From assembly GCA_017979445.1 (NCBI GenBank), contig CM030719.1:28229317-28293316 (forward strand): a stretch of DNA of 64,000 bases, written 5' to 3'. Source of the stretch: Akebia trifoliata. Lineage: Eukaryota; Streptophyta; Magnoliopsida; Ranunculales; Lardizabalaceae. The translations under genes and the position numbers were made by a program. Position 1 is the stretch's first letter, and every line of letters starts with the position of its first letter. Shown here in pieces: positions 1 through 9,445 of this stretch. Below the pieces are notes generated by a model. It was given only the letters and a program-made list of their open reading frames with translations. It did no database searches and was not told the origin of the DNA.

Positions 1-1082
1 TTCTTAACCATGTTAAAGATGGTCTCTGCCCTCCCAATTTTTTATATTTCCTAAAATTAATTTAAGCACCCAATTTTGATACTCTCAGGCCCCCCCCCAC
101 AAATATACAAATCTATCTAATATAGTACATCAAGAGAATCGAAAGATAGATCTTCCTTTATGGAGTGAAAGTTACCTCTCATCATGCATGGTCTCCTCCA
201 TCAAAGGGTGACAACTAAGTTGATGGGAACCAAAGGTTTGGCTGATTACTATAACTATCCCTACAACAAGTTATTCGAATCTCAGCAAAATATAATAGGA
301 CCATAATAATAAAAAAAACTAATGTGCTTCGACCACTAGAAGAAAACAGCATTTAGCACTATGGCCTCACAACATCCTGCCCACTATTTATTTACCCTCC
401 CATCATCTTCAATGGTTCTATAAGATTTGCGAATCAATTTTCACCTCTTTTTCTTGTGACAGAAACTTCATCTCCAAAAATTTCACTATAACTAAGATTT
501 GCAAATTTTTTTCTGGATTCTCATAATGTTGGTTTTGACCATGTGAAACACACACACAAAAAAAAAAAGTTAAAAAAGCCATGAATGAAGGGCTTTCTCT
601 TGGCTCAAAGACGCATCGTTAAAAGATTATTGCACCGGGTACTACTCTTGGATTGAAAAGATAAGCTTATATGAATAAAATCAAAAGAAGTTTTATGGGC
701 CCAAATGAAAAATTGATCCCTCAATTATGTTGCCTCAACTTTTATCAAGTTTATGAAAATGTTTTGATGACCTCAGAGGGGTAATTAAATTTCAATAATC
801 TCACACTCCAAGAAGGCCATGTGGGACACTCTTTCAGACTCACCAATACCACCATTACGTGACCACTCCTTGAGGGATCTATACCTACCAAGAATCAGTT
901 TGATTGATGGTTTTCAAGCACATGATGACAATCTTTAATCTGTTGGCTAAAATTCATCAAATAGGTTGATTATTATGTGTAGGCCAACCTAACACACCAA
1001 ATAAAAATATGTATTTCACAGATTAATTTTTTGAATTCCAAGTGTGGAATTATTATTAGCTTTGGAGTAAGAATTAATATTT
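1..1082. other. Intergenic, no gene seen
   Basis: AT-rich sequence without an open frame, domain or element end that I could support. Short homopolymers and CA runs (near 548-570) are the only simple structure. Confidence 0.6.
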
Positions 1083-1836
1083 AAGTGATTTAGACATACC
1101 CCTCCACGTTTTGCTCAATAATAAAAATACCATAGTGTTTTCAAATGATGACTGCCCCCCCCAACCCTAATCTACTTCTTTTGGAGATTAATATAAAGAG
1201 TCGTGCTGGAGTGACCTCAAGATTGTACCTCATATTACACACCCTGACGTGAAAACGTGTAGGAACTTCAAAAAGCATCTATGGTTCCTACACACTTTCA
1301 CTTCAAGATGTGTGATATGAGGTACAATCTTGAGGTCATTTCATTATTCTAATATAAATGACCTCAATAATCTCATCTTAAAAATCTAGCTATAAACATT
1401 TAGGATATAAAAGATAAAAACCTCGACAAGAAGGATTTTTGGAGAAGTAGAAGGATGATTTTTTTGCTAGAAAACTCAAGGGTTTGTACAAGACATGGAA
1501 GATACCGAGGTTGAATTCATTGAAATCAAATTTCAAAACACAAAAACAAGATAGGATTTTTGGGTAGAAAAATCCGGGGTTTTCTACAAGACGTGAAGAT
1601 GAAGCTGAATAGGTTAAGAATAGTTTATTCTAGATGTTAACAGCTCAAAGATGATTTTCTAAGAGAAATCAAGGGATTTTTTACTAGAAGTTTACGATGA
1701 GAGCATTAAGGTCATTTACATTAATCTCTCGGAGAAAGCTAACCTATGTCAAGGGAGACATATCATCAATTTGAAAACACACGAGGTATCTCTAATATTG
1801 ACCATAGTGTCGAGGGGTATGTCTAAAATCACTCTT
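1083..1836. mobile_element. Long-TIR non-autonomous element (copy 1), with nested MITE
   Basis: The left end (AAGTGATTTAGACATACCCC) and the reverse complement of the right end (AAGAGTGATTTTAGACATAC) match, and the similarity continues inward for roughly 100 bp (the 'ATACC..AGTGTTTTCAAAT.ATGA' stretch against its mirror at 1755-1800). The same family recurs at 6493-7250 and about 40836-41838, and its left-end sequence recurs near 51.44, 54.47 and 58.02 kb. The interior has no coding capacity. A smaller inverted-repeat MITE (1200-1357) sits inside. No clear target-site duplication was identified. Confidence 0.6.
1200..1357. mobile_element. MITE (GAGTGACCTCAAG arms)
   Basis: An imperfect inverted repeat: GAGTGACCTCAAGATTGTAC near 1210 mirrors GTACAATCTTGAGGTCATTT near 1325. 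The loop holds CATCTATGGTTCCTACACAC, the shared core motif of many MITEs in this window. It is nested in the long-TIR element at 1083-1836. Confidence 0.7.
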
Positions 1837-2337
1837 ATTAATTTTTTGTAAAGATATGTTTTTGGATGTGAAAGGTTGATACTTTTTTTTTTTTTTAAAG
1901 GTGTTATTCCTCCTCTCCTAATGATAAGATGTACGTCGTTGCTGGACTAAAGACAGTGGTTAAGATAACTTTTTTGATTATGGAACTCCCCTTTTTATCT
2001 CTCAAGGTATATTCAAGTGGCACTTCGATTAATTTAATGTAAAAGCTACTTTCTCCTCGTGCACTTATGGCCTAGGGGAGATTGCTATTGGTATCATTAG
2101 TCATATAGAGAAAAAAGAAGCTAGTTTTATAGTCAAATTATCCTTTTTTTTTAGGGTTTGGTTCAGATTTGTCCAAGATATATATATTGTATCTCATAGC
2201 TCCTCTAGTCAAAATAAGTTTGCATTGTCGGTCTCAAGCTTGGATAAAAAAAAGGAGGATTGCAATTGACAATTGCTTAAAATGATGTCAGCATCTTAAA
2301 CATATATGAATCCCATTAGCTTTAACTCGAGCTAAGA

Positions 2338-2505
2338 AACCATCAGGTGTTACCTGAGATGATAAGGGCAGTTGGGTTTGCTCCCTAGGTCAGACCTTCG
2401 AATCTCTTTATGTCCCTCCACATAGAAGTGATTATATTTAACTATTGAACACATGTTAGGGTGGTTGGTATGTGTGGTCCGACAAAATGAAATTAAAAAA
2501 AAAAA
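2338..2505 (+). mobile_element. SINE, tRNA-derived, with 14-bp target duplication
   Basis: A 168-bp insertion flanked by the perfect direct repeat AACTCGAGCTAAGA (2324-2337 and 2506-2519). A box-B-like motif (ACCTTCGAATCTC) lies about 60 bp in, and the 3' end is an A-rich tail. These are hallmarks of an L1-mobilised SINE on the plus strand. A 62-residue minus-strand frame across it is fortuitous. Confidence 0.8.
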
Positions 2506-3202
2506 AACTCGAGCTAAGATGTCCTCTCGAAATGACATGGGTCACAACTCAACTTAATGTTAAGTGAGGGTTCAAAATGATAACCTATAATGACCTCCGA
2601 TTACAATGAATGGTAAACAAGTGTTGTTATTACATCAGATTGAATTAGTGCATGTGTAAAGATTCGATTAGGAAATTAAATCGAAATAATTTGACCACAT
2701 GGAACTTATGGTTTTTAAAAGAATTAGAAGTTGATTGAGACATTGAAAAGTTATAGAAGTAACATAATATTATAATGTTTCTAAAAAGATAATATGTGAT
2801 TGTGAAAAACAAAATAAAAAACTCGACAATCATGTGGGTATACCAAACAAGCTATTATCTAAATGAGAAGCTAACATTGGAATTGGAATAGATATAGTGA
2901 TAAATAATGTGCGACAAAATACTTCTATCGTAACCTCTTTATTATGTCATGTGTTGAATAACTCATCACTACCATTGATGACTTATGAATCCGATTTTCT
3001 ATTGATCGACAGGTAATTATATGTCATAGTCATATTGTTCAAGATAAGCTTTATGACCTTTATCAAGGAATGAAAGAGAGTTCTAAAAAGACCAAAAAGG
3101 GTCTACAATGTGCTATGTCTATATGAAAAATGCATAGTACTAGTGATTCTCTTATGTACCATAGCTATTGTATAAAATGCCACGGGCATATATTTTATGT
3201 AG

Positions 3203-3350
3203 TGGAAGGTGCCAGTTTGCTAAGTTGGTTAAAGTTTCTGAGAGTTGATATCATGATTTGGGTTCAAAACCCACATTCACCTACTATGTCTGAAAGAGTT
3301 TATAGATACGTCATGCAAATTAAAATCCTGAAATCTGTCTAATGACTACG
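3203..3350 (+). mobile_element. tRNA-derived SINE or tRNA relic
   Basis: A box-A-like segment (TTTGCTAAGTTGGTTAAAG, about 3215) is followed by a strong box B (GGGTTCAAAACCCAC, about 3260). The acceptor and anticodon arms do not close into a credible functional tRNA, and no target duplication or clean tail was found, so an old SINE is the best reading. Confidence 0.45.
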
Positions 3351-3890
3351 GATCCAAATCAAGAATTTGGGTTCTAATTACGATCAACCTGAAAATTTTG
3401 AATTTTTGGATCGGCTTTGGGCCAAATAAATTTCTTAAGGATTGGTACCAATCCAATCTAAACATGATCTATCGATTATTTTGGTTACCTGATCCCCCAG
3501 AAATTTTTTGAAAATTCAGTGACATATGATCAAAACAAGAGCTTCTACTGCACTGTTAGCTAATCCTATAGACACATATAAATAAACAAGTGTCAAAACC
3601 AAGAGACCTCTTTTTGCCCACTTTTTTACTTAAAAAACAACTTCCCCACCCATTTTGTTGGCAATGTGGGTGTTCTTTAATTTTGAAGATAAGCATATGA
3701 TGAACTGAACCCCAAAACAAAAAGTATAACTAAAAAATTAACAAACGAAGACTTACCTTTTGAAACAAAACTTCCTACTTTTAGTTAATTAATATTAATT
3801 GAAATGACATTTTTCATAATTTATAAAACAAATCTAAGTTAACATGGTCACTAACAGGACGTTTGATGCCCACTTTATTTAGCCCTAGAA
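3351..3890. other. Intergenic / distal IPT promoter
   Basis: AT-rich sequence between the SINE relic and the IPT core promoter. No repeat or coding signal was recognised. Confidence 0.5.
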
Positions 3891-3897
3891 GTGTACT

Positions 3898-3905
3898 TAT
3901 AAATA
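3898..3905 (+). promoter_or_regulatory. TATA box of IPT gene
   Basis: TATAAATA lies about 560 bp before the IPT start codon. That distance fits a transcript starting near 3930 with a leader of about 530 nt, part of which may be an intron (4264-4388 or 4264-4451). Confidence 0.5.
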
Positions 3906-4263
3906 CTAAGACTCCTCCCTCCTTAAGCCCTAGGCAGTTTGTTTTAACTTCATATATAGGTTTGTAATCTGTCCTCTCTGATTATTAAAACAAAAATCTG
4001 CAAATGTCCATATGTAGTCAAAGAAGATAAAGAAACAAAAAAACATTTTCATATAGATTTTTTTTTACTGTTCTTTCCTTTTTGAATGGATCATAGAGAC
4101 TTGATTTCTAAACCTCCTACTTCCCATTATGTCCCATTTGTTTCTTTTCTTATAAATCTCTCTCTCTCTCTCCATATACATATAAATGTGTTTGTGTTTG
4201 TGTTTGTGAGTAAGGGTTCCTTATTCTCATTCATTTCATGCTGCCTCATCTTAGATCTAAGAG

Positions 4264-4451
4264 GTAAGTTTTAAGAAGAACAGAAAGAAGAAGAAAAAGA
4301 AATGTGGGTGTTTCTGTGGCTTATGTTACAAGCATGCTTGAATAATATTTTGATAGATAGACATTTTGGGTGTTTGAATTTCTTGCAGTTTTCTAAGAGA
4401 TTTGACTCAAATTCATAATTTTCATTTTCTTTTATTTATTGTTTTTAATAG
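4264..4451 (+). other. Probable 5'UTR intron of IPT
   Basis: A consensus donor (GAG|GTAAGT at 4261-4269) is followed by two possible acceptors: TTTCTTGCAG ending 4388, and a T-rich tract ending in TTTTTAATAG at 4451. Use of the second removes the in-frame ATG at 4402 and makes 4459 the first start codon. IPT coding regions are generally intronless in plants, so a leader intron does not conflict with the family. This is inference from splice signals only. Confidence 0.45.
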
Positions 4452-4458
4452 GAGTATT

Positions 4459-5433
4459 ATGAGATCTTCCTTGGCCATGTGCAAGCGAGTTCAACCCCTT
4501 GTGAGTTTCACTGCCAACCCAATCACAACTGCTTCATTCAATGCTTGGCGTAGGAAAGAGAAGGTTATCGTCGTGATGGGTGCGACTGGTACTGGAAAAT
4601 CAAAGCTCTCAATTGACCTCGCAACCCATTTTCCATCCGAGATTATAAATTCCGATAAAATGCAAGTGTACAATGGGCTCGATATTGTAACCAACAAGAT
4701 CACCAAAGACAAGATGTCCGGCATTCCACACCATTTGCTAGGTGTGGTAGACCCCGAAGAGGAATTCACGGCGTCTGATTTCCGCCATCATGCTTTGCTT
4801 GCCATAGACTCGATTGTGGGGCGGAATCGTCTCCCCATAATCGTGGGAGGGTCCAATTCATATCTCGAGGCACTAGTGAACAACGATGATCATGAATTCC
4901 ATTCGAAGTACGAGTGTTGCTTCCTTTGGGTGGATGTTTCGTTGCCCGTGCTTCATTCATTTGTTTCCAACCGAGTTGATCGAATGATTGAGATGGGGAT
5001 GGTGGTTGAAATTCGGAGAATGTTTAAACCAAATGCAGATTATACTAGAGGGATTAGGCGTGCAATTGGGTTATTCGAGATGGATCAATACTTTCGAGTT
5101 GAGGCAATTGTTGACGAGGAGACACGAGCAAGATTACTCGGGGAAGCAATCAAAGAAATCAAGGCTAACACATGCAAGTTAGCATGTCGTCAATTGCAAA
5201 AAATTCATCGTTTACGATCCCTATTGGGGTGGAACATTCACCATATTGACGCCACCGATGTATTCCTTAAGAGCGGTAGAGAAGCTCAGGAGAGGTGGGA
5301 CGGTCATGTGGTGGGTCCTAGCACTACAATCGTGCGGCGATTCCTCTCCGCCACCAGCATCATTGGCCCCACCAATGTGGCGACCATCACATCGGAGATC
5401 ATGGGGACACAAGTTGCAGCAGCCACTCACTAA
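4459..5433 (+). CDS. IPT: Adenylate isopentenyltransferase (cytokinin synthase)
   Basis: The product transfers an isopentenyl group from DMAPP to ATP/ADP, the first committed step of cytokinin synthesis. The 324-residue protein has a basic N-terminus with transit-peptide character (plastid IPTs have one), then the P-loop GATGTGKS at residues 41-48. It also carries the family blocks DKMQVYNGLDIVTNK, GIPHHLLG, IIVGGSNSYLEALV, FLWVDVSLPVLHSFV, TRGIRRAIG and ANTCKLACRQLQKI. Length and the single coding exon match plant IPTs of the AtIPT3/5 kind. An in-frame ATG 57 bases earlier (4402) would add a Phe/Ile-rich stretch that looks like intron or leader sequence, so 4459 is preferred. The frame is intact to TAA. 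No neighbouring gene is functionally linked. Confidence 0.95.
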   Translation: MRSSLAMCKRVQPLVSFTANPITTASFNAWRRKEKVIVVMGATGTGKSKLSIDLATHFPSEIINSDKMQVYNGLDIVTNKITKDKMSGIPHHLLGVVDPEEEFTASDFRHHALLAIDSIVGRNRLPIIVGGSNSYLEALVNNDDHEFHSKYECCFLWVDVSLPVLHSFVSNRVDRMIEMGMVVEIRRMFKPNADYTRGIRRAIGLFEMDQYFRVEAIVDEETRARLLGEAIKEIKANTCKLACRQLQKIHRLRSLLGWNIHHIDATDVFLKSGREAQERWDGHVVGPSTTIVRRFLSATSIIGPTNVATITSEIMGTQVAAATH

Positions 5434-5716
5434 AGGGCCCACCAAAATTTCCAATTATGGAAAAAATATGTATTATATAGATACTACATCTATACAACCC
5501 TTCCTTTCTAGACATTTAAGGCTGGTATGCTAAGATAGTCCATGGAAGTTCCTTTGATCGTGAAGTGGTATCTACTTTCCGTTTATGGAATCGAAAAAGC
5601 ACTTTAAAATCCGTGTTTCCGTACTTGTGCAACGTACACGTGTGGGTCCTATGAGTGCATAAGTTCGCGGAGAATCATTTTGCAAACAAAAATTCCTTGT
5701 ATTCGTCTCTCTTAAA
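5434..5716 (+). other. IPT 3' flank
   Basis: The expected IPT 3'UTR, AT-rich, with no canonical AATAAA that stands out. The MITE at 5717 begins about 280 bp after the stop codon. Confidence 0.5.
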
Positions 5717-5902
5717 AAGAGTCGTGCTTGAGTGACCTTCAAGATTGACCTCATTTCGCACTTTACTCATAGGGAAGTGCACACGTAACTATAGATGCTT
5801 AATGATTTTTCACTCGTATCTATCTTTGACTAAAAGACTATATGGTTCTTACACACCTCCATGACATCCAAGTGTGAAATGAGGTCACTTAAAACATTAT
5901 TC
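5717..5902. mobile_element. MITE (GAGTGACC arms)
   Basis: Inverted arms: AGTCGTGCTTGAGTGACC with CCTCATTTCGCAC on the left, GTGTGAAATGAGGTCAC on the right. The core carries the 'atagatgctt...ctatggttct' hairpin motif. Same superfamily as 1200-1357 and 53333-53508. Confidence 0.65.
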
Positions 5903-6040
5903 GAAGAAAAAATCTATGACATTCTACACACCACCACGTCACCACAATATTGAAGGAAGTCAATTTAGGTTGATTATTTTTATTTTTATTTTTTTCACAT
6001 TTGGTGGAGTGATATATTCTTCTTTGATAGAAGTCACGAT

Positions 6041-6232
6041 CCAGAATGATGTCCTATTAATATAACAATATACTGTGTCTAGATGGAACGTTTTGATAGG
6101 AAATTAAACACATCAGGTTGCCTACCATGTAGAAAATGACTTGGTCCCGATGTGTTTTAAATTCTTACAAAAATGTGCCCCTACACAATATTTCTATTAT
6201 TTTAGAATGCACACCATACTTGATCCTGATTC
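6041..6232. mobile_element. MITE (GATCCAGAA / GATCCTGATTC arms), copy 1
   Basis: Starts CACGATCCAGAATGATGTCC and ends near TTGATCCTGATTC. The central part has AAATTAAACACATC mirrored by GATGTGTTTTAAATT. A second copy follows at about 6296-6450; others are at 33083-33500 (split by a SINE) and 35829-36010. Confidence 0.6.
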
Positions 6233-6295
6233 ACTTGTTTGATGAAAATATCTATGATCCTGATTGAAGAGCTAGCGTATGTTATTTCTCGAACG

Positions 6296-6450
6296 AGTTG
6301 CAATCCAAAACAGTATCTCCTTCCCATGACTAAATACTACGTGGTATGTTTTGGTTGGAGATTAAACACATTGGGCTCTGTGCAATGTAGAAAATGACTT
6401 GGTTAGGAGTCCAATGTGTTTTAAACTCTACTAAAACTTGCCACATAGAC
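6296..6450. mobile_element. MITE of the GATCCAGAA family, copy 2 (SINE-free site)
   Basis: Carries TACGTGGTAT at 6338-6347 without an insertion, followed by GGAGATTAAACACATTGGG. This is the empty version of the site occupied by a SINE at 33141-33337. The arm TCCAATGTGTTTTAAACTCT mirrors the internal motif. Confidence 0.55.
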
Positions 6451-6492
6451 ACCATAACTTGGAGGGGTATGTCTAAATCACCCATATTATTT

Positions 6493-7250
6493 GAAAAGGT
6501 GATTTTGAAATACCCCCTATGTTTTGCTAAATATTAGAGATACCCCTTTGTTTTGAAAATGATGACATGCATCCTTGGGCCTCAGTTTTCTACATAGACT
6601 AAAGGAAAAAGATTTGAACTCTCTCATCTTCAACCTCTAATTAAAAACTTAGTTTTTTCTTCTAAAAATAAATCACTTTCAAACTCATTAGATAAATTTT
6701 TTAATTCTCATCAACTATCTTAAGATTTTATTTGCTTCAAGTCTTCAACCTTCAAATCTTAAGGCAAGATATAATTTTTAAAAAGTATTAAAAATTTTGG
6801 GTAGAAAACTCTAGGATTTTTTATAAGAAGGAAAGGTAGAAAATGATGGACTAAAATAAGGTCAAATAGATTAAAATTACTCTAATAATTGAAGAGCTTG
6901 AAGATGCCTTGTTTTAGAAAAAAAAATAATATTTTTGAAAAAATTGAAAATAATGGGATTTAGAATCCAAAAAATCCAGGATTTTATGTAAAGGGTTAAT
7001 TCAAGGTGGAAAACGATGAATTAAAAATTAAGTTGAATAGATATACAACAAAGGTTGGAGAATTTGAAGATGATTGGTTATAAGAAGAAAAATCTAGATT
7101 TTTGACAAGAGGTTAAAGATGAGGGCATTTGAGTATGTTTTTTCCTTAGTCTATGTAGAAGACTAAGGTCAAGGGATACATGGCACCAATTTCAAAACAT
7201 TAGGGGTATCTCTAACATTCAACGAAACATAGGGTTATATCTAAATCACC
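6493..7250. mobile_element. Long-TIR non-autonomous element (copy 2)
   Basis: About 105 bp of terminal inverted repeat: GATACCCCTTTGTTTTGAAA on the left and its near mirror on the right, both running inward to CTACATAGACTAA. The interior (6600-7140) is AT-rich with no frame. Ends match the element at 1083-1836. Confidence 0.7.
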
Positions 7251-7791
7251 CTATTTAAAACATTGGTGATGCATGAGGATTTTGGCACTTCCACTATCCC
7301 TAAAATAAGAGTCTCATACCAAAATAATTATTTTGGAAAAATTAAGAAATCTATCGAGTCCTTCAAGAATAATTATGACCAGAAATGGAATTATAGAGCC
7401 AAGTTTTGAGATTATTTATTCATTTTTTTTCAAAATAATTATTTGATATCCGAACAAGTATTTTTATTTACTTTTTTCTTCTAATGAAGCTAAACTAAGA
7501 AAATCATATTTTTTTAAGAAATCACAAAATGCTAATAACATGTTTGTCATGTTGCCATCATCACGATACATTTATTTTTATTAAAGGTAGAACACAAAGT
7601 TATTTTGTAAGTATATAAAAGTAAATGTTATTTGTTAATAAATTTAAGTATCATATTTCGAGAAAATTCTAATTTCATGGTTTTTAAGAAATCACTATAT
7701 TATAAGTGTCTTGTTAACATGTGTCCTAAGAGCACACATTAAGATGCATTAAATACACCTTCAAATTTAATTTTTCTATTAAAAATAGGAA

Positions 7792-7976
7792 AATGCTGAA
7801 ATGACAAAAAGAAATTACGATGTGATTCTCACAAGTTTGACGTGGGATGTGCACATAACTATAGATGTGTTTTCTCGCGATACGAGTTTAAACCATCTAC
7901 GGTTATGTATGCATGTCCACGTCAGAATTGTGAGAATCACAATAAATCCCGTGTCACCCCAGCACTACTCTTAAAA
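7792..7976. mobile_element. MITE, upstream of the CUE gene (copy 1)
   Basis: TGATTCTCACAAGTTTGACG at 7821 mirrors CGTCAGAATTGTGAGAATCA at about 7920. The core has the CTATAGATGTGTTTTCTCG / AACCATCTACGGTTATG hairpin. A near-identical copy lies at 8309-8491; the two are in direct orientation. Confidence 0.75.
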
Positions 7977-8308
7977 ATACTCTCAAATGCTTATTACAAG
8001 GTGTATTTAAGGCATATTAACATGTACCGTTAGGCACTCACGCTAACAGAGCCCATATTATAAATGTCCTCTTTATTTACTTATTTTGAAAGTAAAACTG
8101 ATTTGGTAAGATTTTCATAATGTATAAACCTGTTCTAATAGTTTTCCCTACATGCATCCTAAAATGATACATTAAGATGCAAAAAATGCATCTCTAAATT
8201 TAATTTTACTGCCAAAAATACAATCAATTTTTTTTTTTCATAAAAAATACCCTTAAATACTTATTTTCAACATGTATTTAATGCACATTAGCAGAATCAT
8301 ATAACAAA

Positions 8309-8491
8309 GAAAAATGTTGAAATGACAAAAAGAATTTACTGTGATTCTCACAAGTTTGATGTGGGATGTGCACATTACCATAAATGTGTTTTCTCGTGAT
8401 ACGAGCAAAATTTACTTACGATTATGTATGCATGTCCATGTCAGAATTGTGACAATCACAATAAATCATGTGTCACCCCAGCACGACTCAA
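8309..8491. mobile_element. MITE, upstream of the CUE gene (copy 2)
   Basis: Same structure as 7792-7976 (TGTGATTCTCACAAGTTTGA against GTCAGAATTGTGACAATCAC). It lies about 450 bp before the presumed first exon of the CUE gene. Flanking direct repeats of 'cattaagatgca' with 'aatttaatttt' at 7738-7775 and 8170-8205 suggest the two MITEs came as part of a small local duplication. Confidence 0.7.
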
Positions 8492-8869
8492 TAATAAATG
8501 GGTCGGTAACTCATACGTTCACGTATAATCCCGACCGTGTTTATGTGAGATCTAAAGATTGGGATAAAAGATGTATTTTAAAAATATATTAGGGATCTTT
8601 AAGATATATCTCAAACGTTGGATCTCACCAGTACTGTTGAGATTATACGTGGAGATATGCGTTCAAGCAGTTTCATGAGTCCACGGATCCCAGCCCATAA
8701 TAAATATCCTGCTATTTTGGAAGTATGGCTGATTCGGTAAGATTTTTATAATTTGTAAAACTGTTTTAGTAATTTCCCCTTATTCACCAAACCAGTAATT
8801 TGTTACTGTTTCTGACAAAACTACCCTCAAGCAAGTCGAGAACGCGTTATTCCGACTCCTTCGTTCATA

Positions 8870-8959
8870 ACTATGTGACAAATACAAATTTTAGAATAGA
8901 ATTCTCCTCTCCTCCTCCGAAAAATATTGCAAAAGAAAGAAGAATCAAACATTCAAGAG
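8870..8959 (+). other. Putative non-coding first exon of the CUE gene
   Basis: A purine-rich leader ends at a consensus donor (CAAGAG|GTGAGT, 8954-8965). An acceptor (TTCTTCAG, ending 9443) precedes the start codon at 9446. The transcript start is not defined by a clear TATA box. A 136-residue open frame over 8800-9210 crosses this donor and has no recognisable content. Confidence 0.45.
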
Positions 8960-9445
8960 GTGAGTCCGATTGTTTCTCCTTCAATTCTAGGGTTCCTCTG
9001 ATTCTTCGTGCAAAAAAGAGCGAATCACGCATAGTTTCTTCGTTTCTCATGCTTGTATTGTTCGATCTAGTGATGTTTATCGCGTTTTCTCACATTTCTC
9101 TACGTTGTTTCAGTGTTAATCGTAACCTAGATTTGAATGTATTATTTTATTTACCTACTTTTATTGTCGCTAATAAGAATCTGTTTCTTGTTGATTGGAG
9201 GCTGTTTTAATGTAAGGACGATAAGCTTATATATGATTGTGTGATCAGGATTTGAATATCTTTTGTTCGAAGTGGATTCATTTCAATTTTTAGGTTTTGA
9301 GTTTGAAAATTTAAGGGGGTTTTTTTAGAGTTTCTGTTTGTTTGTATTGTGATCTTAATTTCATTGTAGAAAAAGGATCAAGTTTGGGGTTGGCGATGAT
9401 TTGTTCTTGCTTGTTTTATGCAGATTAGGTTGTAATTCTTCAGAT

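Noticed and set aside
3203..3280. A functional tRNA gene
   Set aside because: Boxes A and B are present, but the acceptor and anticodon stems do not pair convincingly.
8800..9210. 136-residue plus-strand open frame before the CUE gene
   Set aside because: Crosses the leader exon donor at 8960 and shows no protein features; an accidental frame.
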